A DNA stretch of 64,000 nt, taken from NCBI RefSeq assembly GCF_019431355.1, contig NZ_CP080269.1, forward strand, positions 4,893,001-4,957,000, written 5' to 3'. The notes under the pieces were generated by a model that saw only the letters and a program-made list of their open reading frames with translations, searched no databases and was not told the origin of the DNA. The position numbers were made by a program, and so were the translations under genes. The DNA is from Paenibacillus sp. R14(2021) (lineage in GTDB: Bacteria > Bacillota > Bacilli > Paenibacillales > Paenibacillaceae). Shown here piece after piece: positions 1 to 8,182 of the stretch. The first letter of the stretch is position 1; each line of letters starts with the position of its first letter.

Positions 1-191
1 ATGATTTTGAAATCGCCTTCAAATTGATAGGCATAGCCCCTATTCCAGAGCGGTCCCCACGCTTCTTCCAGGGTGATTTTTCGCATGCGCCGCAGCACAT
101 CCTCGGACACCTTCGGCCGGCCGTTCGGGAAACGCTCCCCTTCCCACTGGGGGGTGAGCTGGACGATATCTTCCGGATTGTCAAATTTCAT
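1..191 (-). CDS. RraA-family protein, N-terminal part (cut by window edge)
   Basis: The reverse strand opens with ATG at 191 behind a GGAAGAGGTG ribosome binding site and reads MKFDNPEDIVQLTPQWEGER, then a segment ending YQFEGDFKI at the window edge (63 residues visible). This opening is typical of the RraA-like / dimethylmenaquinone-methyltransferase-like family. Members include oxaloacetate and 4-hydroxy-4-methyl-2-oxoglutarate aldolases and are often found in sugar-acid loci of Paenibacillus. The catalytic part lies outside the window, so the substrate cannot be judged. It is divergent from the transporter operon starting at 487, and the two share a 295-bp intergenic region. Confidence 0.7.
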   Translation of the reverse strand, partial: MKFDNPEDIVQLTPQWEGERFPNGRPKVSEDVLRRMRKITLEEAWGPLWNRGYAYQFEGDFKI

Positions 192-406
192 TCGAGCACC
201 TCTTCCGTCTAGTTTAGGCGATAATTGCGGTTGCTTGAGTCTATTGTTAGGGACATTGGAGCTTTTGTCGATGTGACGTTCTTAAGGCATTTCTGCGCGG
301 CTGCATAATAAAACCGACCTTCCCGCCGCCGGATGCAGGGGCCAATGTTCAATCAAGCAGATCGTTTAATAAAACAAACAATTTCGTAAAATCGTCTCCT
401 ATGCTC

Positions 407-422
407 ATGAAACCGCTTTCGT
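407..422 (+). promoter_or_regulatory. cre-like site upstream of sugar transporter operon
   Basis: ATGAAACCGCTTTCGT matches the CcpA cre consensus WTGNNARCGNWWWCAW at 14 of 16 positions by eye. It lies 65 bp before the permease start and directly before a TATAGA hexamer. Catabolite control of this transporter is inferred. The rest of 192-486 shows no gene, and I could not place a convincing -35 box. Confidence 0.4.
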
Positions 423-486
423 ATAGAGTAAAGAAGTGCCCGTTACAGCGCGCACTTCAAAAGGTTCATAAGGAGGAGATCCATGG

Positions 487-1449
487 GTGACAGCTGAAAC
501 GTTATCCCAAACACCCTATACGGAGACGGCGGTGGAAGCGCCCCTGCGTAAACGCAAAAGCAAGGGAGAAACCAATGCAGCCGGCTATCTGTTTATTGCC
601 CCGTGGCTGATCGGATTTTTGCTTCTGACGTTATGGCCCATTGCGCAATCCTTCTATCTATCCTTCACGGAATACTCGCTGCTGGAAGCTCCTGTTTGGA
701 CAGGTACGGACAATTACGTCAACATCTTCACGAACGACTCGACCTTTACCAAATCGCTTGGCGTCACGTTCAGCTTCGTGCTCGTCTCGGTGCCGCTGAA
801 GCTGTTCTTCTCGCTCATGGTCGCGATTGCCCTAAGCAGAAGCATCCGAGGGATGAATTTCTACCGCACGGCGATCTATTTTCCATCGCTCATCGGCGGC
901 AGTATCGCGGTAGCCGCGCTGTGGCGCAACATGTTTGGGCTCGACGGCTACATCAACCAAGTGCTGGCCTGGTTCGGCATTCAAGGCGTGGGCTGGATCA
1001 CCAATCCGGATACCTCGCTTGGGACGCTGATCCTGCTGAACACCTGGCAGTTCGGCTCCACGATGGTCATTTTCCTGGCCGGGCTGAAGCAAATTCCGCA
1101 GGAGTTGTACGAATCCGCTTCGGTCGACGGCGCAGGACGCATCCGCAAATTCTTCCGCATCACGCTTCCGATGCTCTCGCCGGTCATGTTCTTCAATTTG
1201 GTGCTCGGCATTATCGGCTCCTTCCAGACGTTCACTTCGGCCTTGATCATCACCAAAGGCGGCCCGATTAATTCCACGTACATGTATGCGCTGTTCCTCT
1301 ACGAGAAGGCGTTTAAGCATTACCAAATGGGCTACGCCTCCGCGCTTGCCTGGATTCTGCTGGTCATCGTAGCCGTACTGACCGCCCTGAATTTTCTCGC
1401 TTCGCGCTACTGGGTATTCTACGAGTCGGATGGGGGGAAAGCCAAATGA
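487..1449 (+). CDS. ABC sugar transporter permease (MalF/UgpA-like)
   Basis: A 320-residue integral membrane permease of the CUT1 carbohydrate uptake family. After a basic cytoplasmic N-terminus come about six hydrophobic segments, starting near residue 35 (GYLFIAPWLIGFLLLTLWPI). The EAA loop that docks on the ATPase is at about residues 205-225 (ELYESASVDGAGRIRKFFRI). Start is GTG at 487, ten bases after AGGAGG at 471-476; the closer ATG at 483 opens a four-codon frame and is rejected. The stop overlaps the next permease gene by 4 bp (ATGA), so the two are translationally coupled. No ATPase gene follows. The substrate is unknown, but the downstream uxuA suggests a uronate-containing oligosaccharide. 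Confidence 0.93.
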   Translation: MTAETLSQTPYTETAVEAPLRKRKSKGETNAAGYLFIAPWLIGFLLLTLWPIAQSFYLSFTEYSLLEAPVWTGTDNYVNIFTNDSTFTKSLGVTFSFVLVSVPLKLFFSLMVAIALSRSIRGMNFYRTAIYFPSLIGGSIAVAALWRNMFGLDGYINQVLAWFGIQGVGWITNPDTSLGTLILLNTWQFGSTMVIFLAGLKQIPQELYESASVDGAGRIRKFFRITLPMLSPVMFFNLVLGIIGSFQTFTSALIITKGGPINSTYMYALFLYEKAFKHYQMGYASALAWILLVIVAVLTALNFLASRYWVFYESDGGKAK

Positions 1450-2276
1450 GCACGATTCGGGGCAAATTGTCGAGTCATCTGTTCCTTGCCGCGTTCTCCC
1501 TGCTGATGCTTTATCCGGTGATCTGGTGGGTCGGCGCTTCGCTAAAGAAGACGGCAGAGCTTGGTCTGCCTACGCTGTGGCCGTCAACGCCGATGTGGGA
1601 GAACTACGACAAGGGCTGGCACTTCTCCGGCGATTATACCTTTGCGCATTTCTTCGGCAACACGCTCCTGATGGAGCTCGGCAACGTAACCGGCGGCGTG
1701 CTGACCGCGGCGCTCGTGGCTTACGGCTTCGGCCGCTTGAACTTCAAGCTTCGGGGCTTCTGGTTCTCGATCCTGCTGATGACGATGATGCTGCCCGGTC
1801 AGGTTACCGTGGTGCCGCAGTATATTCTGTTCAACAAGCTGGGCTGGGTAGACAGCTATGTACCGCTGGTACTGCCCCATTTCTTCGGCGGCGGCGCCTT
1901 CTTCATCTTCCTTCTTGTCCAATTTATCCGGGGTATTCCCCGCGATCTGGACGAAGCGGCCAAGATTGACGGCGCTTCCGTGTACGGCATTTTCCTGCGG
2001 ATTATATTCCCGCTCATTAAGCCCGCGCTGGTCACGGTCGCGATCTTTACCTTCATCTGGAGCTGGGACGATTTCTTCGCGCAAGTGCTGTACTTAAGCT
2101 CCGTCAACAAGTTTACCGTAGGGCTTGCGCTGCGCATGTTTATCGATCAGTTCGATATTCAATGGGGCCAGCTGCTTGCGATGTCCTTGCTGTCTATTCT
2201 GCCTTCCGCCATCATCTTCTTGTTTGCCCAGAAATATTTCGTGGAGGGGATTGCAACAACAGGCTTGAAAGGCTAG
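1446..2276 (+). CDS. ABC sugar transporter permease (MalG-like)
   Basis: Second permease half, 276 residues, partner of the protein encoded at 487-1449. It has six predicted membrane segments and the EAA motif at about residues 170-190 (RDLDEAAKIDGASVYGIFLR), which contacts the shared ATPase. It ends with the ATTGLKG tail common in MalG relatives. ATG overlaps the previous stop, and the lipoprotein gene follows 39 bp later, giving the order permease-permease-binding protein. Family membership is clear; substrate specificity is not readable from the permease. Confidence 0.93.
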   Translation: MSTIRGKLSSHLFLAAFSLLMLYPVIWWVGASLKKTAELGLPTLWPSTPMWENYDKGWHFSGDYTFAHFFGNTLLMELGNVTGGVLTAALVAYGFGRLNFKLRGFWFSILLMTMMLPGQVTVVPQYILFNKLGWVDSYVPLVLPHFFGGGAFFIFLLVQFIRGIPRDLDEAAKIDGASVYGIFLRIIFPLIKPALVTVAIFTFIWSWDDFFAQVLYLSSVNKFTVGLALRMFIDQFDIQWGQLLAMSLLSILPSAIIFLFAQKYFVEGIATTGLKG

Positions 2277-2315
2277 TCCGAATGCGCTTGCGATAATGAG
2301 AGGGGATGACGAGGA

Positions 2316-3695
2316 ATGAAAAGAAGAGGATCTGCGATCTTGCTGCTCAGCATGGCGGTGCTGCTCGTGCTGACGGCGTGCGGCAGCGGGGGCGGGAACA
2401 GCGAGAACAACGGCGGCGCCGGCAATAGCGCGAGCGGCACCAAGAACGACGCGCCGGCGGACAAGGGCAATGACGCGAAGGCGGAGAACGAACCGGCCAA
2501 AGCGCCGGAAGCGGCGACGCTCAGCATCATGTGGTGGGGAACCGACGCACGTCACGAAGCGACCAAGAATGCGCTGGCGCTTTATTCGAAGCAGAATGCC
2601 GGCGTGACCTTCAAGCCGGAGTTCATGGCTTGGGATGCGTATTGGCAGAAGCTGCCTACGCTCGCTGCATCCAAGTCGATTACGGATGTGCTGCAAATGG
2701 ACGCCGCATACATTCAAGAGTATGTTGCCCGCGGCCAGCTGGAGGATCTGTCCGACATCGATCTCAGCGGCATCGTGGATCCAAACGTCGTGGAGAATTT
2801 GAAGATCGGCGGCAAATTATACGGGATTCCGCTCAGCCAGAATGCGCAGGGCATCGCCTTCAACAAGCCGGAGCTGGAGCAGTACGGCATTGCGCTGCCT
2901 GCGAAGAACTGGACGTACGACGAGTTCTTCCAATGGGCGAAGGATGCCCGCGCCAAGCTGCCGGAAGGCAAATACCCGATCGGCGACACGACGACATGGG
3001 ACGGGTTTAACTACTATCAGACCTCCATGGGCAAGGCTCCCGTCATGGCGGACGGAGGCAAGACGTTCACGCTCGACAAGGAGCTGTTCATGAAGTTCTA
3101 TCAAACCTACGCCGATTTCCGCAAAGCCAAAATCGTGCCGCCGGCGGAAAAAGCCGCTGCCTTCCTCGAGAATGACCCGCAAGCCGATCCGATGGCATCC
3201 GGCGTCGTGATGACCCGCGGCGCAACGACCGGTTCGGTCAGCGCGCTGGAGCAGCTTATGCCGGGCAAGGTGGACGTCGTCAACATGCCGACAGGTCCTG
3301 CCGGCGGCGGCTGGGCGCAATCGACGATCTTCCTGAGCGTCAGCGCCAATTCCAAGCACAAGGATGAAGCAAAGCGGTTCGTGAAATGGTTCATCACGGA
3401 TAAGGACGCGGGTACGGCGCTTGGGCTGACGCGCGGCATTCCGATCAACCCGGACATCTACAAGGCGCTTGAGCCTACGCTTGAACCGAAGGATAAGCTG
3501 GGTAAAGCGATCTATGACCTGTCGGTCGAGAAGGCGCTGCCGTTCTACTCCCCTGCAGCCGGCTTCTCGGAGTGGGTAGACACCTATAAGAAAGAGATGG
3601 AAGCCGTCACGTACGGGCAGCAATCCATTGAGGATGCTTATAACAAGATCAATAAAATGGGCATGGAGCTGGCTGCCAAAGCAGGCACGAAATAA
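2316..3695 (+). CDS. Extracellular sugar-binding lipoprotein
   Basis: A 459-residue type 1 solute-binding protein that captures the sugar outside the membrane for the two permeases just upstream. The N-terminus is a lipoprotein signal with lipobox LTAC (Cys at about residue 22), then a low-complexity Gly/Asn/Ala/Lys/Glu linker to about residue 70 and the binding fold. Motifs such as [15 protein letters not shown] and the late [12 protein letters not shown] helix are typical of CUT1 binding proteins. A GGGGATGACGAGGA ribosome site precedes ATG 2316. Its position after the permeases reverses the more usual order. A 9-bp tandem repeat follows the stop. Confidence 0.92.
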   Translation: MKRRGSAILLLSMAVLLVLTACGSGGGNSENNGGAGNSASGTKNDAPADKGNDAKAENEPAKAPEAATLSIMWWGTDARHEATKNALALYSKQNAGVTFKPEFMAWDAYWQKLPTLAASKSITDVLQMDAAYIQEYVARGQLEDLSDIDLSGIVDPNVVENLKIGGKLYGIPLSQNAQGIAFNKPELEQYGIALPAKNWTYDEFFQWAKDARAKLPEGKYPIGDTTTWDGFNYYQTSMGKAPVMADGGKTFTLDKELFMKFYQTYADFRKAKIVPPAEKAAAFLENDPQADPMASGVVMTRGATTGSVSALEQLMPGKVDVVNMPTGPAGGGWAQSTIFLSVSANSKHKDEAKRFVKWFITDKDAGTALGLTRGIPINPDIYKALEPTLEPKDKLGKAIYDLSVEKALPFYSPAAGFSEWVDTYKKEMEAVTYGQQSIEDAYNKINKMGMELAAKAGTK

Positions 3696-3726
3696 AAGCG
3701 GCCCATGCGGGCTTGTGCGAGCCGTG

Positions 3727-3787
3727 CTGCCCATGCGACCCGTGCAGCCCATGCGGCCCATGCGGCCCATGCGGCCCGTGCGGCTCG
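3727..3787 (+). repeat. 9-bp tandem repeat, GCCCATGCG family
   Basis: About seven tandem 9-bp units, with GCCCATGCG repeated and single-base variants (ACCCGTGCA, GCCCGTGCG), fill the gap between the lipoprotein stop at 3695 and the uxuA ribosome site at about 3816. A further copy of the core lies at 3701. The units are in phase and need no gap. They are transcribed within the putative operon but I see no sign that they are translated. Confidence 0.8.
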
Positions 3788-3830
3788 CCAGTGTAATGAA
3801 CGTCTATGGACTGTGAAAGGAGCAGCGTAC

Positions 3831-4796
3831 ATGCAGCTTGCAGAATTTTTCTCATCCCAGCCTTCCCAGCTGTGGCAGCTAGCGAAGCAAATGAACGTTA
3901 ATTATGCGGTCGGAGGTCTTCCTTGGGAGGAGAAAACCGACAAACCGTGGGATCTGATGCCGCTGATCCGGATGAAACAGCGGTACGCGGATCACGGTCT
4001 TACGCTGTCCGTCATCGAATCGATGCCGCCTAGCAATCAGATCAAGCTCGGAACGCCGGGCCGCGACGAGGAGATCGAGGTCTTCCAGAAGTTCCTGCTC
4101 AACATGGGGGCAGCCGGCATTCCCGTGCTGTGCTACAATTTCATGGCCCAGTTCAACTGGTTTCGCACGTCCACCACGACCCATACGCGCGGCGGGGCGC
4201 TTGTATCCAGCTACGATCACAGCCTTATGCAAAATGCCCCGCTTACGGAGGCCGGCATTGTGACGGAAGAGCAGCTTTGGGATAATCTCCACTACTTCAT
4301 GGAACGGATCGTGCCTGTGGCGGAGGAAGCGAAGGTGAAGCTGGCGCTTCATCCGGACGACCCGCCGATTACGCCGATTCGCGGCGTGTCCCGCATTCTG
4401 CGCAGCGCGGCCGCGCTTCAGCGCGCGATTGATTTGGTGCCGAGCGCTTATAACGGCATTACACTGTGCCAAGGGACGCTGGCAACGGCAGGAGATGACA
4501 TTCCGAAGGTCATCCGGGCCTTCGCCAAGCAGGATAAGCTGTTCTTCGTGCATTTTCGGGATGTGCGCGGAACGCCGGAGAAGTTCGAAGAGACGTTCCA
4601 CGACGATGGGAAGACCGATATGCTTGAAGCGATGCGCACGTACTATGAGGTCGGCTTCACCGGACCGGCAAGACCGGATCATGTACCGACGATGGCCGGC
4701 GAGAGCAACGATAATCCGGGCTATGAGCTGCTGGGCAGACTCTACGGCGTCGGCTACATCAGGGGATTGATGGAGGCGGCTTCGGCAGGGCGATAA
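3831..4796 (+). CDS. uxuA: Mannonate dehydratase
   Basis: D-mannonate dehydratase converts D-mannonate to 2-keto-3-deoxy-D-gluconate in hexuronate breakdown. The 321-residue TIM-barrel protein carries the family hallmarks: HPDDPP at 174-179, LCQG with Cys213, VHFRDVRG with His241, and ETFHDDGKTDM at about 254-264, which together supply the metal site. Start is ATG 3831 after GAAAGGAG; an in-frame extension back to 3705 would run through the tandem repeats and has no ribosome site. It is the last gene of the transporter cluster, which suggests that the imported sugar is a glucuronate or mannonate source. It is at the short end of the UxuA length range. Confidence 0.88.
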   Translation: MQLAEFFSSQPSQLWQLAKQMNVNYAVGGLPWEEKTDKPWDLMPLIRMKQRYADHGLTLSVIESMPPSNQIKLGTPGRDEEIEVFQKFLLNMGAAGIPVLCYNFMAQFNWFRTSTTTHTRGGALVSSYDHSLMQNAPLTEAGIVTEEQLWDNLHYFMERIVPVAEEAKVKLALHPDDPPITPIRGVSRILRSAAALQRAIDLVPSAYNGITLCQGTLATAGDDIPKVIRAFAKQDKLFFVHFRDVRGTPEKFEETFHDDGKTDMLEAMRTYYEVGFTGPARPDHVPTMAGESNDNPGYELLGRLYGVGYIRGLMEAASAGR

Positions 4797-4801
4797 TAGT
4801 G

Positions 4802-4847
4802 GGGGCTGTCTCTGGCCGGTACGGCCGGAGGACAGCCCCTTTCGTTT
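4802..4847 (+). terminator. Terminator of the transporter-uxuA operon
   Basis: GGGGCTGTC at 4802-4810 pairs with GACAGCCCC at 4831-4839. An inner TGGCCG/CGGCCG stem lies inside, and TTTCGTTTG follows. It sits just after the uxuA stop. Confidence 0.8.
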
Positions 4848-4876
4848 GTGGCAGCGCAGTGCTTTCATTGAAAATA

Positions 4877-4917
4877 AACGAGCGGCATGCTCCCTTCGGG
4901 GAAGCATGCCGCTCGTT
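4877..4917 (-). terminator. Terminator of the dehydratase operon (minus strand)
   Basis: An inverted repeat AACGAGCGGCATGCT / AGCATGCCGCTCGTT with a CCCTTCGGGG centre. On the minus strand it is followed by TTTATTTTC, as expected for the end of the operon whose last gene stops at 4955. Confidence 0.85.
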
Positions 4918-4954
4918 CTGCTTTATATCTGCAATCCATCCGAGCGCCGCCGTA

Positions 4955-6340
4955 TCAGCTCCAGAGCCGATCATTGGAATAATGCTTATTCCATAGGTCG
5001 GTTGATTCCCATAAGCCCGGAATATCGGGATGCAGATGCTCCGCGAGTACTTCGTCGTTCAGATCATCGATGCCGAGCCCCGGCGCATCCGACATCGCGA
5101 TGAATCCGTTCTGCACCAGCTTCTTCGGCAGCTTGCTCGCAATGATCATATCATCCCACCATGCCACTTCGCAGGAATGGTATTCCAGTGCAAGGAAGTT
5201 CTCCGTTGCGGCGGCAACATGCGCGGCAGCCAGACAGGCGATCGGGCTCTCCGCCATATGAATCGCCATAGCGACGCCGTAATCCTGCGCCATATCTCCG
5301 ATTTTCTTCGTTTCCAGAATGCCGCCCGTCGTCAGCACGTCGGGATGGATGACGGAGACGCCGCCGGCTTCAAGAAGCGGGCGGAAATTTTCCTTTAGAT
5401 AGATGTCCTCGCCGGTGCAGATCGGTGTCGTTACCGCACGCGCCAGCTTGGCGTACTGTTCCGTGTACTGCCATGGAATCATGTCCTCCATCCATGCCAG
5501 ATTGAATTTCTCGACGCGGCGTCCGAGCTTGATGCAGTCTTCAAGGCCGATATGGCCGAAGTGATCGATCGCTAGCGGTACCTGATAGCCGATCACCGCG
5601 CGAACGTCCGCGACATATTGCTCCAGCATATCCAGCCCCATTTCCGTGACGTGAATGCCCGTGAACGGGTGCGGGATGTTATGCAGATCGTAGTGGCGGT
5701 TGCGGACGTCGCGGATTTCCGCGTCAGTCATGCCGTTTCGGCTGCGATTGTAGCGCTTCTTGGACAGCTCCTGCATCTCTTCGAGAAAGCCAAGCGGGGC
5801 GCTGAGCGTGCCGGGATGTCCGATGAGCTGTCCGATGCCGAGATCCATCTTGAGGAATGTAAATCCGTCCTCCATCCGTTTCTTCAGCGCTTCGCCCATG
5901 GCTGTGCCCGTATCCTTGCCGGAGACTTCCGTATCGCAGTACATGCGGATCTTGTCGCGGAACCGTCCGCCCAGCATCTGATAGATCGGCACGCCGTACG
6001 CCTTGCCAGCGAGGTCCCACAGGGCGATCTCAAGTCCGCTTACGCCGCCGCCTTGACGGGAATGGCCGCCGAACTGCTTGATTCGGCGGAACAGCTTATC
6101 GATATTGCAGGGGTTCTCGCCGAGCAGCCGGCTTTTGGCCATTTGCGCGTAAACCTTGTCCGCCCCATCGCGGACTTCGCCGAAGCCGACGAGTCCCTGG
6201 TTCGTATAGACCTTGATTAAACTGCTGTGGAATGGACCGCCCACAACATCGGCGAAACGGATATCGGTGATGCGAAGCTCCGCCGGATTGGAATGCGTAT
6301 TGACGTGAGCAAGCGTGTCCTCGTAGGTTGGTTTGTTCAT
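4955..6340 (-). CDS. Enolase-superfamily sugar-acid dehydratase (MR/MLE type)
   Basis: A 461-residue mandelate racemase/muconate lactonizing enzyme relative; such enzymes dehydrate aldonic or aldaric acids to 2-keto-3-deoxy acids. Candidate active-site residues are KMD with Lys164 and Asp166, metal ligands Asp259 (AIDHFGH), Glu285 (WMEDM) and Glu311 (TGEDIY), and a late histidine at 332 or 361. A longer than usual stretch (about 186-235, rich in Lys, Arg and Asn) sits between the first lysine motif and the first ligand. Start is ATG 6340 (MNKPTYED) nine bases after AGGAGTG; an upstream in-frame extension lacks a ribosome site. It is the last gene of an operon with two SDRs. Galactonate, gluconate or a related acid are possible substrates. 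Confidence 0.8.
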   Translation of the reverse strand: MNKPTYEDTLAHVNTHSNPAELRITDIRFADVVGGPFHSSLIKVYTNQGLVGFGEVRDGADKVYAQMAKSRLLGENPCNIDKLFRRIKQFGGHSRQGGGVSGLEIALWDLAGKAYGVPIYQMLGGRFRDKIRMYCDTEVSGKDTGTAMGEALKKRMEDGFTFLKMDLGIGQLIGHPGTLSAPLGFLEEMQELSKKRYNRSRNGMTDAEIRDVRNRHYDLHNIPHPFTGIHVTEMGLDMLEQYVADVRAVIGYQVPLAIDHFGHIGLEDCIKLGRRVEKFNLAWMEDMIPWQYTEQYAKLARAVTTPICTGEDIYLKENFRPLLEAGGVSVIHPDVLTTGGILETKKIGDMAQDYGVAMAIHMAESPIACLAAAHVAAATENFLALEYHSCEVAWWDDMIIASKLPKKLVQNGFIAMSDAPGLGIDDLNDEVLAEHLHPDIPGLWESTDLWNKHYSNDRLWS

Positions 6341-6380
6341 GCATTGATTCACTCCTATAGTGAGATGGATTGCGGCTGCC

Positions 6381-7115
6381 TTACAGCAGCATGCTGGCGC
6401 CGTCCAGCCGGATGGCCGCACCGGATATGAATTCGCTTTCATCCGAAGCCAGAAAACAGACCAATTGGGCTACGTTATGCGGTTTCCCGACGCGGCCCAT
6501 CGGAAATCTGCGTCTGACGGAAGCTTCATTAACGACGGATTTGCCGACATCAATGGCGCCCGGTTCAATCGTATTGACCGTAATGCCGTATTTCCCGAGC
6601 TCGATGGCGGCCTCGCGTCCCAGCATGCGGATGCCGCCCTTCGTCATCGCGTAGACCGCATCGAAATCGGTCGGCCGCTTGGCATGGACGGAGGAAATGT
6701 TGATGATGCGTCCGGCTCCCCGTGCCTTCATATGAGGGATGACAGCCTGCATGCACTGCCAGTAACCTTTGAGATTGATATGCATCATCGTATCGAACGT
6801 CGCTTCCGTATGGTCGAAGAAACCCTTGTTCAGCTGAAGCGCGGCGTTGTTGACGAGAATATCGATGCCGCCATACTGACGGACGACAGCCTGGACAACC
6901 GCATCGATGTCCGGCTTCAGGGCGACATTTCCCTGCACGATCATCCCCTGACCGCCGAAGCCGTCGATTTGCCCTTTCGTATCGATCGCGCCTGCGCTGC
7001 TCTGGTTGTAATGTATGGCCACATTCAAGCCCCGCCCAGCTAGTTCGAGTGCAATGCCCTTGCCGATACCGGTTCCTGCGCCGGTTACGAGCGCAACCTT
7101 ACCCGCTGCGTTCAT
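6381..7115 (-). CDS. Short-chain dehydrogenase/reductase (classical SDR)
   Basis: A 244-residue NAD(P)-dependent oxidoreductase. The cofactor motif TGAGTGIG is at 11-18, NNAA at 89-92, catalytic Ser141/142, and YAMTK with Tyr155 and Lys159: a complete classical SDR set. It lies between a second SDR (3-bp gap upstream) and the enolase-type dehydratase (40 bp downstream) on the same strand, so a role in oxidising or reducing a sugar or sugar acid in the same pathway is likely. Glucose-1-dehydrogenase-like and fructuronate-reductase-like members share this fold; the exact substrate cannot be read. Confidence 0.88.
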   Translation of the reverse strand: MNAAGKVALVTGAGTGIGKGIALELAGRGLNVAIHYNQSSAGAIDTKGQIDGFGGQGMIVQGNVALKPDIDAVVQAVVRQYGGIDILVNNAALQLNKGFFDHTEATFDTMMHINLKGYWQCMQAVIPHMKARGAGRIINISSVHAKRPTDFDAVYAMTKGGIRMLGREAAIELGKYGITVNTIEPGAIDVGKSVVNEASVRRRFPMGRVGKPHNVAQLVCFLASDESEFISGAAIRLDGASMLL

Positions 7116-7118
7116 GCT

Positions 7119-7916
7119 TCACCGCCCCGCATCGTTCAGCTGTTTCTTCTTGTGATCCATGTAATGCAGTAGGAAACCGCCGTCGAGGCGGATATCTGCT
7201 CCGTTCATAGCGCGGACTTCATCGGAGGCCAGATACGCGACCAGACCGGCCAGGTCATCGTAGCCATCCGGCAGATTGTGTGGCATTTTACGTTCATAGT
7301 CGTCGTAGAGGAAGGAGAACCCGCTGGAGAATCGTTCGTCGTCGCCGCGAACAGGCCCGAGCTCAATGGTGTTGACCCCGATACCGCAGCGGCCCAGCTC
7401 TAGAGCAGCTTCCTTGGCAAGCATTTTGACCGCACCCTTGGATGCGCTGTAGGCAAAAGAGCTACCAGTCGGCTTCTCGGCGTGAATGGACGAGACGTAG
7501 ACGATTTTCCCGGACCGTTTCGCAGCCATTCGCCTGCCTGCGGCCTGCGTGCATACGAAAGCCGATTTGGCGTTGGCGTTCAAGATCGCGAGGAAGACAT
7601 CCTCCGCACAGGTTTCTACGAGCGCCGGATGCAGCAGGTCGTTATTATGAATGAGCACGTCGACGGTGCCTCCGAGCTGCTTCTCTGCCAGATCAAGGGC
7701 GTCCGACACGTCCAGGCTGCTGCACAAATCGATCGAGATGACGACAATTCCGGTACTGCCAACCTGTGCGTTCTCCCGCTCGTCCTCCGTGCGTTCGCGA
7801 TGTGACAGGCTGTTTAAGATGAGATGAGCGCCTTCCTCGGATAACCGAGTCGCAAGCGCCCTGCCGGAAGCACTGTCCGCATCCGTAATGAAGACCACTT
7901 TGCCCCGCAGCTTCAT
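7119..7916 (-). CDS. SDR-like protein with a degenerate cofactor motif
   Basis: A 265-residue SDR-fold protein, first gene of the operon. ATG 7916 follows GGAGGGGATCT. The catalytic end looks intact: Ser142/143, and YSASK with Tyr156 and Lys160. The Rossmann glycine motif is broken, though: where TGxxxGxG is expected at 11-18 the protein has TDADSASG, losing two of three glycines, and NNAG is replaced by NND at 91-93. It may bind cofactor in another way, have lost catalysis, or act as partner of the intact SDR 3 bp downstream. The reading frame is open throughout, so it is not an obvious pseudogene. Confidence 0.8.
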   Translation of the reverse strand: MKLRGKVVFITDADSASGRALATRLSEEGAHLILNSLSHRERTEDERENAQVGSTGIVVISIDLCSSLDVSDALDLAEKQLGGTVDVLIHNNDLLHPALVETCAEDVFLAILNANAKSAFVCTQAAGRRMAAKRSGKIVYVSSIHAEKPTGSSFAYSASKGAVKMLAKEAALELGRCGIGVNTIELGPVRGDDERFSSGFSFLYDDYERKMPHNLPDGYDDLAGLVAYLASDEVRAMNGADIRLDGGFLLHYMDHKKKQLNDAGR

Positions 7917-7951
7917 AGATCCCCTCCGAATATCAGGCTAGTAACGGAAAT

Positions 7952-7985
7952 TGATCGTTGCCTCTTAATCTTAGTGATCGTTGCC
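7952..7985 (-). promoter_or_regulatory. Direct repeat upstream of SDR operon, probable operator
   Basis: TGATCGTTGCC occurs twice (7952-7962 and 7975-7985), 23 bp start to start, about two helical turns. It lies 36-69 bp upstream of the SDR operon start. On the coding strand the unit is GGCAACGATCA. The spacing and orientation resemble sites for AraC-type or response regulators; the binding protein is not known. Confidence 0.5.
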
Positions 7986-8096
7986 GATGGCGGCGATGCC
8001 GTAAAGTTATGATTTTGTTGGTTTTCTTTGAATAGTTGGGGGGAATACGAGAGAATGCCGGGGAATGGCAGATGGAACGTGACGATGCAAGAGGCC

Positions 8097-8130
8097 GGCA
8101 TATATGCCAAAGGCCCCTGCCCGCAGGGGC
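8097..8130. other. Palindrome plus GC-rich hairpin, possible terminator of the MCP-like gene
   Basis: GGCATATATGCC at 8097-8108 is a perfect 12-bp palindrome, followed by GCCCCTG / CAGGGGC (8113-8119 and 8124-8130). On the minus strand the hairpin is followed by CCTTTGGC, a weak T tract, so it could end the transducer gene that stops at 8183. The rest of 7986-8182 shows nothing I can name. Confidence 0.45.
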
Positions 8131-8182
8131 AGAAGCCTTCTCAAAGCGCGGTTGCTTCGCGCAGCCGGCGACGCCGGTTTAT

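Noticed and set aside
483-497. ATG at 483 as start of the first permease
   Set aside because: It opens a four-codon frame ending at TGA. GTG at 487 is in the long frame with an AGGAGG at workable distance.
3727-3787. Tandem repeats as CRISPR or integron-type elements
   Set aside because: Contiguous 9-bp units without spacers, recombinase genes or attachment-like sequences; an ordinary minisatellite.
3705-3830. N-terminal extension of UxuA encoded by the 9-bp repeats
   Set aside because: The frame is open only because the repeat period is a multiple of three. The family N-terminus begins at 3831, which has its own ribosome site.
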